Assembly: GCA_942490855.1 (NCBI GenBank)
Contig: CALNYS010000004.1
Location: 310,001 to 374,000, forward strand
DNA length: 64,000 bases
Direction of reading: 5' to 3'
Origin: CALNYS01 sp942490855
Lineage (GTDB): Bacteria; Planctomycetota; Phycisphaerae; Phycisphaerales; UBA1924
The translations under genes and the position numbers were made by a program. How positions within the stretch are numbered: position 1 is the stretch's first letter; the number at the start of each line of letters is the position of its first letter. This document shows positions 9,894 through 18,370 of the stretch, piece after piece. The notes beneath the pieces are model-generated. The model was not told where the DNA came from. It searched no databases and was given only the letters and a program-made list of their open reading frames with translations.

Positions 9894-9991
9894 GCTCTCG
9901 CTCTCCATACTGGGGTGTTGGGAGCGTATCCGTTCCCTCGGCGGGCGACGCGGGCCCCGGGGCGAGCGGCGGGCGGCGGGCGGCGGGGGAC

Positions 9992-10022
9992 AAAAAAAGA
10001 AAAACCCCCGCTGACGCGAGGG
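9992..10022 (-). terminator. Rho-independent terminator of tRNA-Asp
   Basis: On the minus strand a 7-bp stem (CCCTCGC / GCGGGGG, one G-U pair) with a 4-base loop is followed by TTTTTCTTTTTTT. It lies just past the tRNA 3' end and before the cupin gene, and so ends the tRNA transcript. Confidence 0.85.
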
Positions 10023-10030
10023 CTGAGAAA

Positions 10031-10104
<74 letters not shown>

Positions 10105-10139
10105 TATGGGGCTCCACCGGCGGACCGGGGAGAAGAGAA

Positions 10140-10167
10140 AAGGTACCCGACCCACCGGGGCTGTCAA
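10140..10167 (-). promoter_or_regulatory. Promoter of tRNA-Asp
   Basis: On the minus strand, TTGACA (10167-10162), a 16-base spacer and TACCTT (10145-10140) form a sigma-70-type promoter. The start point would be near 10133, about 29 bases before the mature tRNA. The same TTGACA-N16-TANNNT form occurs before the 23S gene and the EPS operon. Confidence 0.7.
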
Positions 10168-10226
10168 GGTGCTGAGGCGCGACCGCCCGGGCGCCCCGGT
10201 CGGGCGGGGCGGGGGCGCCCCCGGGC

Positions 10227-13034
10227 TTACTTCCCGCTGAACCAATCGCCGGCGGCCGCGGCGTCAACCACGAGCGGGACGCTCAGGTCCATCGCCCGCT
10301 CCATGCGCTCGACCACGGCCTCCATGACCCGGTCGGCCTCTCCCGCGGGGGTCTCGAAGACCAGCTCGTCGTGGATCTGCAGGAGCATCAGCGTGTCGCC
10401 CAGCTCGCCGGCGGTGAGGCGGCGGTGCAGGTCGATCATGGCGAGCTTGATGAGATCCGCGGCGGACCCCTGGACGACGGAGTTGATAGCGACGCGCTCG
10501 CCCAGCGCCCGCTGCGCGCCGCGCCCGCTGATCTGCGGGATCGGGCGGCGGCGCCCGAGCATCGTCTCGACGTACCCGAGCGTCTCGGCCTGGCTCACGC
10601 ACTCGGCGAGGAACGTGGTGATGCCGGGGAAGCGCGCGCGGTAGGAGTCGATGATCCCCGCGGCCTCCTTGTCCGACACGCCGAGGCGGCGCGCGAGCCC
10701 GTAGGGCGTGACGCCGTAGACGATCCCGAAGTTGACCATCTTCGCGCCGCTGCGCTGCTCGCTCGTCACCTCTTCGAGCGGGATCCCGTGGATCTCCCCG
10801 GCGACGGCGCGGTGGATGTCCTGCCCCTCCTCGAACGCGCGGATCAGGTTCTCGTCGCGCGAGAGGTGCGCGAGCAAGCGCAGCTCGATCTGCGAGTAGT
10901 CCGCGGTGATCAGCACGCGCCCCTCCGGCGCGACGAACGCCTTGCGGATCTCGCGCCCGATCTCCGTGCGGATCGGGATGTTCTGGAGGTTCGGGTCCGA
11001 GGAGCTCAGGCGCCCCGTCGCGGCGACGGTCTGGTTGAACGACGCGTGGATGCGCCCCGTGCGCGGGTTGATCGCTTCCTTGAGCGCGACGAGGTAGGTC
11101 CCCACGAGCTTGGTGAGCTGGCGGTACTCGACGATCAGCGCGGGCACGGGCGTCTCGATCGACGGGTCGCCCGAGAGCTTCTCGAGCACCTCGATGTCGG
11201 TGCTCGGCCCCGTCTTGTTCTTCTTGAGCGGTTTGAGCCCAAGCCCGGGGTCCTGGTGGTCGGGGGCGTTGAAGAGGATGCCCGCGAGCTGCTTGGGCGA
11301 GTCGGGGTTGAAGGGGCGGGGCGCCGCGGCGTGGATCTCGTCCTTGAGCTCGTCGATGCGCGCGTTGAGGCGCTCGGCCTGGCGGTCGAGCTCGTCGGCC
11401 TCCACCTGGATCCCGTTCCACTCGAGCTGCGCGAGCACCTCGACCAGCGGGAGCTCCACGTCGTCGAGCAGCGCGAGCAGGCCCGCCTCCCGCGCCTGCG
11501 CCGACAGCGCGTGGTGGAGCTGGAGCGAGACGTCGGCGTCCTCGGCCGCGTAGGGGCCGGCGAGATCGAGCGGGACCTCGTCGAACCGCTTTTGCTTTTT
11601 GCCCGTGCCGATGAGGTCGGAGATCGGCACGCACTCGCGCCCGAGGAGCCCGAGCGCCAGCGCGTCGAGCTTGTGGCTCGAGCGCCCGGAGTCCACGACG
11701 TAGCTGGTGATCATCGTGTCCGCGACCACGCCCGCCAGCTCCACCCCTGCGCGCCGGAGCACGAGCAAATCGAACTTGAGGTTGTGCCCGACCTTCTTCA
11801 CCGACGCGTCCTCGAGGAACGGGCGCAGCAGCGCGAGCGCGTCGTCTTCTGAAAGATGCGAACCCGGCTCCGGCGAGCGCACCGGGACGTACACGCCCGA
11901 CCCCGCGCCGCCCGAGAGGGAAACGCCGCACAGGTCGCACTCCATCGGGCGCAGCCCGGTCGTTTCGGTGTCAACCGCGACGAGTTCCGCGGCGCGGAGT
12001 TCGGCGAGCGTGTCGGCGAGGTCCTTCTTCGTGGTGACGACGCGGTAGTCGCCCTGCGCGACCGGGGGCGGGTCGATCGCGTCGAAGAGCCCGCCCGTGG
12101 GCCCCCGGTCGGCCCCGCGCCGGGGCGCGGTCTCGATCGCGGGCGCCGCGCCGGTGAGCGCGTCGAGCTCCTGCTGGTAGCGGTTGAACCCGAGCTCTTT
12201 GAGGATCGGTTTGAGGTTCGTCAGCTCCAGGGCGCCGCGCTCAGCGGAGGCGAGGTCAAACTCGACCTCCACGTCGCGTTTGAGCTCGACGAGCGACTTG
12301 GCGAGCGGGAGGACCTCCGCCGCCGCCGCGCGGATCGCCTCGCCCCGCTTGCCGGTGATCGTGTCGGCGGCGGCGAGGAGCGCGTCGAGCGAGCCGTGCT
12401 CGCTGATGAGTTTGGCGGCGGTCTTGGGGCCCACGCCGGGGACGCCGGGCACGTTGTCCACCGTGTCGCCGGTGAGGGCGAGCATGTCGGCGACCTGCCC
12501 GGGCGCGACCCCCCACTTCTCGCGCAGCGCCGCCTCGTTCGTCGTGTCGCCGGTGTGCACGTCGCGCATCTCGACGCGCCCGTCTTCCAGGAGCTGCTGG
12601 AGGTCTTTGTCCTTGGACACGATGCGGATGAGCACGTCGGGGTGCTCGTCGCGGAACCGCTCGGCGATCGTCGCGATGGTGTCGTCGGCCTCCACGCCCT
12701 CGACCGCCAGCACCGGGATCTTCATCGCCTCGAGCAGCGCGAGGCACCGCTGGACCTGCGGCGGGAACGTCTCGGGGGGCGCTTCGCGGTTGGCCTTGTA
12801 CTGCGGGTACAGCTGGCTGCGGAAGGTGCCGCGGTCGCCCGAGGCGTCCACGACCACCGCGAGGTAGTCCGGCTTCTCCTCGCGGAGCGTCTTGAGCAGC
12901 ATGCCGACGAAGCCGAACGTGGCGTTCGTGGGCTCCTTGGTCACCGGGCTGGTCATCGCGGTGCGGATCGCGTGGAAGGCGCGGAAGAGCTGGGCGAACC
13001 CGTCGATCAGGTAGAGCGTTTTTTGTTCGCTCAC
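10227..13034 (-). CDS. polA: DNA polymerase I
   Basis: 935 aa from a GTG start (VSEQKTLYLIDGFAQLFRAF). The open frame extends further upstream, but that part overlaps the preceding gene. Three domains are seen: an N-terminal 5'-3' exonuclease (FEN-like, with helix-hairpin-helix segment VPGVPGVGPKTAAKLI), a 3'-5' exonuclease with intact VDTETTGL (D355, E357), and the family A polymerase. Motif A is DYSQIELR (D712), motif B is RSGAKMVNFGIVYG and motif C is QIHDELVFE. The proofreading residues are retained, unlike in many family A enzymes. The protein removes RNA primers and fills gaps in replication and repair. GTG overlaps the TGA of the upstream nucleotidyltransferase gene by 4 bp, suggesting coupled translation. 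Confidence 0.98.
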   Translation of the reverse strand: MSEQKTLYLIDGFAQLFRAFHAIRTAMTSPVTKEPTNATFGFVGMLLKTLREEKPDYLAVVVDASGDRGTFRSQLYPQYKANREAPPETFPPQVQRCLALLEAMKIPVLAVEGVEADDTIATIAERFRDEHPDVLIRIVSKDKDLQQLLEDGRVEMRDVHTGDTTNEAALREKWGVAPGQVADMLALTGDTVDNVPGVPGVGPKTAAKLISEHGSLDALLAAADTITGKRGEAIRAAAAEVLPLAKSLVELKRDVEVEFDLASAERGALELTNLKPILKELGFNRYQQELDALTGAAPAIETAPRRGADRGPTGGLFDAIDPPPVAQGDYRVVTTKKDLADTLAELRAAELVAVDTETTGLRPMECDLCGVSLSGGAGSGVYVPVRSPEPGSHLSEDDALALLRPFLEDASVKKVGHNLKFDLLVLRRAGVELAGVVADTMITSYVVDSGRSSHKLDALALGLLGRECVPISDLIGTGKKQKRFDEVPLDLAGPYAAEDADVSLQLHHALSAQAREAGLLALLDDVELPLVEVLAQLEWNGIQVEADELDRQAERLNARIDELKDEIHAAAPRPFNPDSPKQLAGILFNAPDHQDPGLGLKPLKKNKTGPSTDIEVLEKLSGDPSIETPVPALIVEYRQLTKLVGTYLVALKEAINPRTGRIHASFNQTVAATGRLSSSDPNLQNIPIRTEIGREIRKAFVAPEGRVLITADYSQIELRLLAHLSRDENLIRAFEEGQDIHRAVAGEIHGIPLEEVTSEQRSGAKMVNFGIVYGVTPYGLARRLGVSDKEAAGIIDSYRARFPGITTFLAECVSQAETLGYVETMLGRRRPIPQISGRGAQRALGERVAINSVVQGSAADLIKLAMIDLHRRLTAGELGDTLMLLQIHDELVFETPAGEADRVMEAVVERMERAMDLSVPLVVDAAAAGDWFSGK

Positions 13035-14233
13035 GACGGCGCCTTCGCGTGCAGATCGCGGAGCGTCTGTTCCATCTCGGGGGTGAGCTCGACGTTCCGG
13101 CGCCCCATCGCGTGGCGCGCGACGTCGAGGAACTTGTCGATGCGGAACGTCTTCGTCCCCGCGTCGGTCACCCACGCGAAAGGCGGAGTGCTGGCGTCGG
13201 GCGGAGCGGTCGAGGCGACCATCGCGCCCGTGCCCAGCACGGTCCCGGTGAAGAGGCGGGTGGAGATCGCGGTCTTGACGTGGTCGCCGATGATCGCGCC
13301 CAGGAACGTCAGCCCGGTGCGTTCGCGCGGGGCGTCCGCGTCGGCCCTCGCCGTGACCTCGCCGTAGGTGTTGAGCAGGTTGGAGTTCGTCGTTCCCGCG
13401 CCGAGGTTGGCCCACTCGCCGACCCACGAGTCCCCGAGGTGCCCGTCGTGCGCCTTGTTGGCAAAGCCTTGGAAGACGGTCCCCCCGACCTCGCCGGCGA
13501 CCTTGCACACGGGCCCGACCGCGGTGTTCGCCTTGACGAGCGTGCGGTCGAGGACCGTCGAGAAGGGGCCGATGTACACGGGCCCGCAGAGAATCGCCCC
13601 GGGGCGGACCGTCGCGTTCCGCTCGATGACGACCGGGCCGCCGGTCGTGTCCAGCACGACGCTCGGGAGCACGTCGGCGCTGGGGTCGATCGCGACCCGC
13701 CCCTCGCCGACGACCACGACGCCGGGTGGGGTCTGGCGCGCCCAGCGGTCGGACGCCAGGAGCAGCGAGATGTCCATCGCGAGGGTGGCGTCGCGGTGGC
13801 GGATCACGTCCCAGGGGCGCTCGAGCAGGCAGGGCGCTTCGGAGCGCTCTGCGCCTTCGAGGAAGGATTTTCTGGAGATCGAGGAGATTTCTTCCCTCGC
13901 GACCCGGCACGCCACGAGCCGCCCGGACGCGGCGTCGACGACGCGCGCCCCGATCCCGATCGCCGTGAGCGCCGCGGGGTGCGCGACGCAGGAAGACGCG
14001 ACGACGACGACCTCGCTCGTGCCCAGCGGCAGGCGCGCCTCGACGGCGCCGAGAGCAGCGTCCCCGGGCGCGTCGATCGCCAGAATCGTCTTTATTCCAG
14101 CGGTTTCCATGCGTTCACGCAGGGTGAACGCCCCGGTCCGCACGCCGTGCGCCGGGCGGGTGTGGGTCAGCGGGCCGAGGCGGGCGAGGCCGTCGTCCCA
14201 GAGGACGACGGGGGGCGTCAGGGGGCTCGTCAT
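13031..14233 (-). CDS. GlmU-like sugar nucleotidyltransferase / left-handed beta-helix protein
   Basis: 400 aa from the ATG at 14233. The first half (VVLWDDGLARLGPLTHTRPA onward) matches the planctomycete and Bacteroidetes GlmU-like family (NTP_transf_4). The second half is a hexapeptide-repeat left-handed beta-helix (VVLDTTGGPVVIERNATVRP, FSTVLDRTLVKANTAVGPV). Such proteins are annotated as possible UDP-GlcNAc diphosphorylase/acetyltransferases; the standard GlmU signature loop is not evident. The function is therefore putative sugar-nucleotide synthesis for envelope polymers. Its TGA overlaps the polA start. Confidence 0.8.
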   Translation of the reverse strand: MTSPLTPPVVLWDDGLARLGPLTHTRPAHGVRTGAFTLRERMETAGIKTILAIDAPGDAALGAVEARLPLGTSEVVVVASSCVAHPAALTAIGIGARVVDAASGRLVACRVAREEISSISRKSFLEGAERSEAPCLLERPWDVIRHRDATLAMDISLLLASDRWARQTPPGVVVVGEGRVAIDPSADVLPSVVLDTTGGPVVIERNATVRPGAILCGPVYIGPFSTVLDRTLVKANTAVGPVCKVAGEVGGTVFQGFANKAHDGHLGDSWVGEWANLGAGTTNSNLLNTYGEVTARADADAPRERTGLTFLGAIIGDHVKTAISTRLFTGTVLGTGAMVASTAPPDASTPPFAWVTDAGTKTFRIDKFLDVARHAMGRRNVELTPEMEQTLRDLHAKAPS

Positions 14234-14324
14234 GGGCGGAGTGTACCCGCCGCGCGCACGCCGCGCGGGCGGATCCCGTGGGCGCAGGCGGTCCATTTTT
14301 TTCGGTTATTGCAGGGAATCTCGC

Positions 14325-14353
14325 TTGTGCGCCGATGACCGGAGCCGTACAAA
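14325..14353 (+). promoter_or_regulatory. Possible promoter of the HU gene
   Basis: TTGTGC, a 17-base spacer and TACAAA lie 112 bases before the HU start codon. The -35 match is weak. No better candidate is seen in the 231-base gap between the divergent genes. Confidence 0.3.
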
Positions 14354-14464
14354 CACGAACGAACCGGCCCACGCGACACCGTCGCGCCGCTCAACGGAGG
14401 AGCGGGAAACACCGGGACGAACCACGATCCGACGGATCAGCCAGCAGGAACAAGGAGGCGCCAC

Positions 14465-14929
14465 ATGGCCGCTCGAACCACCCGCAAGAAGACCACGACC
14501 CGCAAGAAAACCACCACCCGCAAGCCCGCGGCGCGGAAGACCACCGCCCGCAAGACGACGGCCCGCAAGACGACCACCCGTCGCGCCGCCGCCGCCAAGC
14601 CCGTCAGCTACAAGATCCCCTCGGCCGACAAGACCCGCACCAAGAGCGAGGTCTTCTCGATCATCTCCGACAACACGGGCCTCACCCGCAAGCAGGTCTC
14701 CGAGGTCTTCGACGTCACCAAGCAGATCATCGCCAAGGACCTCAAGAAGTCCGGCCCCGAGGTCGTCAACCTCGGCGGCATGATGAAGGTCACCGTCCAG
14801 CGCAAGCCCGCGACCCGCGCGCGCAAGGGCATCAACCCCTTCACCGGCGAGCCCACCGTCTTCAAGGCCAAGCCCGCCCGCAACGTCGTCAAGATCCGCC
14901 CGCTCAAGGCGATCAAGGAACTCGTCTGA
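14465..14929 (+). CDS. HU/IHF-family DNA-binding protein with N-terminal histone-H1-like tail
   Basis: 154 aa behind a strong AAGGAGG ribosome site. Residues 1 to about 50 are almost only A, R, K and T in short repeats (RKKTTT, ARKTTA), like the basic tail of histone H1 or of bacterial Hc1-type proteins. From about residue 55 there is a complete HU fold: TKSEVFSIISDNTGLTRKQV for the helices and NLGGMMKVTVQRKPATRARK plus INPFTGEP for the DNA-binding arm. It should bend and compact the nucleoid. The tail probably binds DNA non-specifically and is a likely modification target. It is monocistronic, with a terminator right after it. Confidence 0.93.
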   Translation: MAARTTRKKTTTRKKTTTRKPAARKTTARKTTARKTTTRRAAAAKPVSYKIPSADKTRTKSEVFSIISDNTGLTRKQVSEVFDVTKQIIAKDLKKSGPEVVNLGGMMKVTVQRKPATRARKGINPFTGEPTVFKAKPARNVVKIRPLKAIKELV

Positions 14930-14956
14930 CACGAGTCCCACAGCGAACGATCCGAA

Positions 14957-14983
14957 GCGGGGCCCCAGGCTCCGCTTTTTTTT
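14957..14983 (+). terminator. Rho-independent terminator of the HU gene
   Basis: An 8-bp stem, GCGGGGCC / GGCTCCGC (one G-U pair), with a 3-base loop is followed by eight T. It lies 28 bases past the HU stop codon. Confidence 0.9.
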
Positions 14984-15013
14984 CGCGCCTCCGAACCCCG
15001 CTAGGATCACCCC

Positions 15014-16021
15014 ATGACCACGCCGTACATCCCCAGCCAGGCCCCCGCGCCCGAACCGACCCCTGAACCCAAGAAGAAGACGGCGCCCGTCTTCCTCGGC
15101 GCGGTGCTCGTCGGGATCGCGGTCATCGCGCTCGCCCTCCTCGCGGGCGGGCCGACCACCAAGGTCGTCGCCACCATCGTTGTCCTGACGACGCTCCTCG
15201 GCGCCTGGCGCGGCGCCCTCGAGACGGCCTCCTTCGTCGTCGCCCTCGCCGTCAGCGCGATCGTCGCGTTCCCGCTCGGGCGGGTGCTCGAGGACACCGT
15301 CGGCAGCGCGGTCGGTCTCTCCGGGCTCGCCAAACGCGGGGCCAGTGCCGGGATCGCGGCGCTCCTGGTCCTCGTTGTCGCGGCGCTGATCACGAGCGCT
15401 GTCGCCAAGCGGATCAAAAAGAAGATGCCCCTCGTGGCCAGCGCGGACCGCCCCATCGGCGCGACCCTGGGTTTCATCGAGGGCGTGTTCCTCTCGTTCC
15501 TCATCCTCTGGGGCGCTCTGGCGATCCAGTCGACCGCGCAGCAACGCGTGGACGTCAACACCGCGGCGCGCGAGGCCGGGGGCGCGCCGGCGGAGGCCAA
15601 CATGAGCGAGCGCCTCGCCCGTGGCGTCCTCGCCCTCGCCGACGACGCGACGTCGCACCCGATCGGCTCGATCGCCGCGAGCACGAGCCCCCTCGCCGAC
15701 GCCGAGCTCTTCACGCTCTCGGACGACTACATCCGCGTGACCAACGACCCCGAGGCGATGCGCATCTTCACCGAAAGCGAGGCGATGCAGCGCGTCCGCG
15801 AGCACCCCGCTGTCCGGCGCACCGTCGAGATCCTCGAGAACGACCCGGAGATCCGGGCGTCGATCGAGCACGGGCTCACCCGCGACGGGCTCCTCGCGAT
15901 CCTCAACAGCGACGCCTTGCTCGACGCGATCGACGAGACCAACGTCCTCGAAGAGGTCAAGCCCCTCACCGACGACCTTCGCGCCGCGCTCGAAGAGGCC
16001 AAAGCGCGCCTCGACGGCTGA
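15014..16021 (+). CDS. CvpA-family membrane protein
   Basis: 335 aa. After a Pro-rich N-terminus there are four hydrophobic segments between about 28 and 185: VFLGAVLVGIAVIALALLAG, the segment after KVVATIVV with RGALETASFVVALAVSAIV, GIAALLVLVVAALITSAVA, and the one through IEGVFLSFLILWGAL. This order resembles the CvpA (colicin V production) family. The C-terminal 140 residues are charged and helical, probably cytoplasmic or periplasmic. The role is unknown. The photolyase gene starts 3 bp after its stop, so the two are co-transcribed. Confidence 0.7.
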   Translation: MTTPYIPSQAPAPEPTPEPKKKTAPVFLGAVLVGIAVIALALLAGGPTTKVVATIVVLTTLLGAWRGALETASFVVALAVSAIVAFPLGRVLEDTVGSAVGLSGLAKRGASAGIAALLVLVVAALITSAVAKRIKKKMPLVASADRPIGATLGFIEGVFLSFLILWGALAIQSTAQQRVDVNTAAREAGGAPAEANMSERLARGVLALADDATSHPIGSIAASTSPLADAELFTLSDDYIRVTNDPEAMRIFTESEAMQRVREHPAVRRTVEILENDPEIRASIEHGLTRDGLLAILNSDALLDAIDETNVLEEVKPLTDDLRAALEEAKARLDG

Positions 16022-16024
16022 CCC

Positions 16025-17434
16025 GTGCGCCCCCTCGTCTGGTTCCGCTCCGACCTGCGCGTCAGCGACAACGCCGCGCTCCACCGCGCGTGCGCCGACG
16101 CATCCCGCGGCGTCGTCGGGGTCTTCGCGGTCACCCCCGAGCAATGGAAGCACAAGCACGACTGGGGATGGCCCAAGGCGAGCTTCACCCTGCGCGCCGC
16201 GGCGGCGCTCTCTGAAGAACTCCGCGCGCTCAACATCGCGCTGCGCGTCGTCGAGACGCCGACGTACGTCGAGCTCCCCGACGCCCTCCTCGCCCTCGCG
16301 CGTGAACACTCCTGCGACGCGCTCTACTACAACCGCGAGTACGAGATCAACGAGCTCGACCGCGACGAGAGCGTGACCGACCTCTTCGACCAGAACGACC
16401 TGAGCGTGAACGCCTTCACCGACCTCACGCTGACGGCGCCGGGCGAGATCCTCACCAAAGAGGGGAAGCCCTACTCCGTCTTCACGCCCTTCAAAAACAC
16501 CGTGCTGGCACGCTGGAACGACGACGGCCCGCCCGAACCGCACGCGAGCCCGAAGAAGCAACCCGAGATCGTCGGCGCCCCCGACGCCGTCCCGTCGTCG
16601 CTCGACGCGTACGACAGCGCTGCGCACACCCACGCCGATCGCTGGCCCGCGACCGAGCATGACGCGCAGCAGCGTCTCGCGTCGTTCTGCCGCGACCGCC
16701 TCGGCGCCTACGAGGCCAACCGCGACACGCCGGACGTCAACGGGACCTCGACGCTCTCGCCCTATCTCGCCGCCGGGATCGTCTCGGCGCGCACGTGCCT
16801 GCACGCCGCGCGCAACGCGGACGCCGACAGCGACAAGTGGGTGAGCGAGCTGCTCTGGCGCGACTTCTACAAGCACTTCGTCGTCGCGTTCCCGCGCGTC
16901 GTGAAGCGCCGCCCCTTCAAGCCCGACACCGAACGCATCGAGTGGGCGCACAGCGACGACCACCTCGACGCCTGGCGGCGCGGCGCCACCGGCTACCCCA
17001 TCGTGGACGCCGCGATGCGCCAGCTCGAGCAAACGGGCTGGATGCACAACCGCCTGCGCATGATCGTCGCGATGTTCCTTACCAAGGACCTCTTCCTCGA
17101 CTGGCGCCTCGGCGAGGAACACTTCGCCAGCCGCCTCGTCGATTACGACTTCGCCTCCAACAACGGCGGGTGGCAGTGGTCCGCGTCCACCGGCGCCGAC
17201 GCGGCCCCCTACTTCCGCGTCTACAACCCGACGTCGCAGTCCAAACGCCACGACCCGGACGGCGCGTTCATCAAGACGTTCGTCCCCGAGCTCGCGGGGC
17301 TCGATAAGAAAACGATCCACGAACCATCGGGCAACGCGTCGCTCTTCGCGGGCGACTACCCGGCGCCGATCGTGGATCATGCGACGGCGCGCAAGCGCGC
17401 GATCAACGCGTTCCGGGCGTTACAAGCCTCCTGA
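16025..17434 (+). CDS. phrB: Deoxyribodipyrimidine photolyase
   Basis: 469 aa from a GTG start. The N-terminus (RPLVWFRSDLRVSDNAAL) is the alpha/beta antenna-binding photolyase domain. The C-terminal FAD-binding part contains WVSELLWRDFYKHF, TGYPIVDAAMRQLEQTGWMH, NRLRMIVAMFLTKDL and SNNGGWQWSASTGADAAPYF, all signatures of class I CPD photolyases. It repairs UV-made cyclobutane pyrimidine dimers with light energy. Length is normal for the family. The gene sits directly behind the CvpA-like gene. Confidence 0.96.
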   Translation: MRPLVWFRSDLRVSDNAALHRACADASRGVVGVFAVTPEQWKHKHDWGWPKASFTLRAAAALSEELRALNIALRVVETPTYVELPDALLALAREHSCDALYYNREYEINELDRDESVTDLFDQNDLSVNAFTDLTLTAPGEILTKEGKPYSVFTPFKNTVLARWNDDGPPEPHASPKKQPEIVGAPDAVPSSLDAYDSAAHTHADRWPATEHDAQQRLASFCRDRLGAYEANRDTPDVNGTSTLSPYLAAGIVSARTCLHAARNADADSDKWVSELLWRDFYKHFVVAFPRVVKRRPFKPDTERIEWAHSDDHLDAWRRGATGYPIVDAAMRQLEQTGWMHNRLRMIVAMFLTKDLFLDWRLGEEHFASRLVDYDFASNNGGWQWSASTGADAAPYFRVYNPTSQSKRHDPDGAFIKTFVPELAGLDKKTIHEPSGNASLFAGDYPAPIVDHATARKRAINAFRALQAS

Positions 17435-17485
17435 ACGCGCGCTGCACGGCTGCAACCGGAGCGGTGGCCATGCGTATATGCCCCC

Positions 17486-18292
17486 ATGCTGACTCGTCTG
17501 CTCGTGTCATTCGCCCTCCTCTGCGCCCCCGCCCTGGGTCAACAGTACCCGTCTTGGTATGAGCTCCCACTGATCGTTCAGACCGAAGGGATGCGAGGGA
17601 TCGAGCCGAGCGAGCCCTACGAGTTCGCCCCGCCTCGCGGCTCGGCCCCCTCGCGATCCCTGCGCGTCTACCGACCGACGAACCTCGACGCGCCCGCGCC
17701 GGTTGTCGTCCTCGTGACCGCCGGCATGCGCGACGGACACAAGGCCGGCGCCTACGACGGGTGGGCGCGCCTGCTCGCCTCGCGCGGCATGGCGGCGGTC
17801 CTCTACGACACCCCCCTCGTCAGCGAAACACACGATGTGAACGAGGCCATGAGCCTCGCGAGCGAGGATCTCGACCGCGTCCTCGAGGCGCTCGACGCTC
17901 GCGCGGCCGAGTGGGGACTCGACACGAGTCGGCTGGCGTTCTGGATGTGCTCGGCCAACACGCGTCGCGGGCTCAAAGACGCTTACCGCTACGCCCATCG
18001 ACTCAGCGCGGTCGCGGTGCTGTATGGCGTAATCGAGGTCGCTCCCGAGACCATCGCGCCCGATCTCCCTGTCATGATCGTGCGCGCCGGTCAGGACATG
18101 CCTCACCTGAACGAAACAATCGACCGGTTCGCCGCCGCGGCGCTCGAACGCAACACGGACCTCACCCTTCTCAATCTCCCCGACGCGGTGCACGCGTTCG
18201 ACGTCGAACAGAACACACCCGCGTGTCGTGCGGCGATCGAGCACACGACGCGCTTCCTTTCCCGCAAGCTGGTGGAGTCGAGCGCGGACTAG
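17486..18292 (+). CDS. Exported alpha/beta-hydrolase-like protein
   Basis: 268 aa with a signal peptide (MLTRLLVSFALLCAPALGQQ, cleavage after ALG likely). The fold order fits a dienelactone-hydrolase or prolyl-oligopeptidase-like enzyme. A candidate triad is Ser156 in FWMCSANTRR, Asp204 in VRAGQD and His236 in PDAVHAF. The nucleophile elbow lacks the usual GxSxG glycines, so activity is uncertain. It would act in the periplasm or outside the cell on an unknown ester or peptide. It is a single gene, converging with dnaK. Confidence 0.75.
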   Translation: MLTRLLVSFALLCAPALGQQYPSWYELPLIVQTEGMRGIEPSEPYEFAPPRGSAPSRSLRVYRPTNLDAPAPVVVLVTAGMRDGHKAGAYDGWARLLASRGMAAVLYDTPLVSETHDVNEAMSLASEDLDRVLEALDARAAEWGLDTSRLAFWMCSANTRRGLKDAYRYAHRLSAVAVLYGVIEVAPETIAPDLPVMIVRAGQDMPHLNETIDRFAAAALERNTDLTLLNLPDAVHAFDVEQNTPACRAAIEHTTRFLSRKLVESSAD

Positions 18293-18299
18293 CCGTTCA

Positions 18300-18340
18300 A
18301 AAACAAGACCGCCCCGCGTCCGGGAGGGGCGCGCGGGGCG
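18300..18340 (-). terminator. Rho-independent terminator of dnaK
   Basis: On the minus strand a perfect 9-bp stem, CGCCCCGCG / CGCGGGGCG, with a 13-base loop is followed by GTCTTGTTTTTG. It lies 31 bases past the dnaK stop. Confidence 0.75.
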
Positions 18341-18370
18341 ATCGGTGAGGCGGGGTTGGGTGTTTACATC

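Noticed and set aside
14306..17380. Minus-strand open frame of 1024 codons opposite HU, CvpA-like and photolyase
   Set aside because: It is antisense to three well-supported genes and made of V/E/R/G-rich sequence typical of the complement of GC-rich codons.
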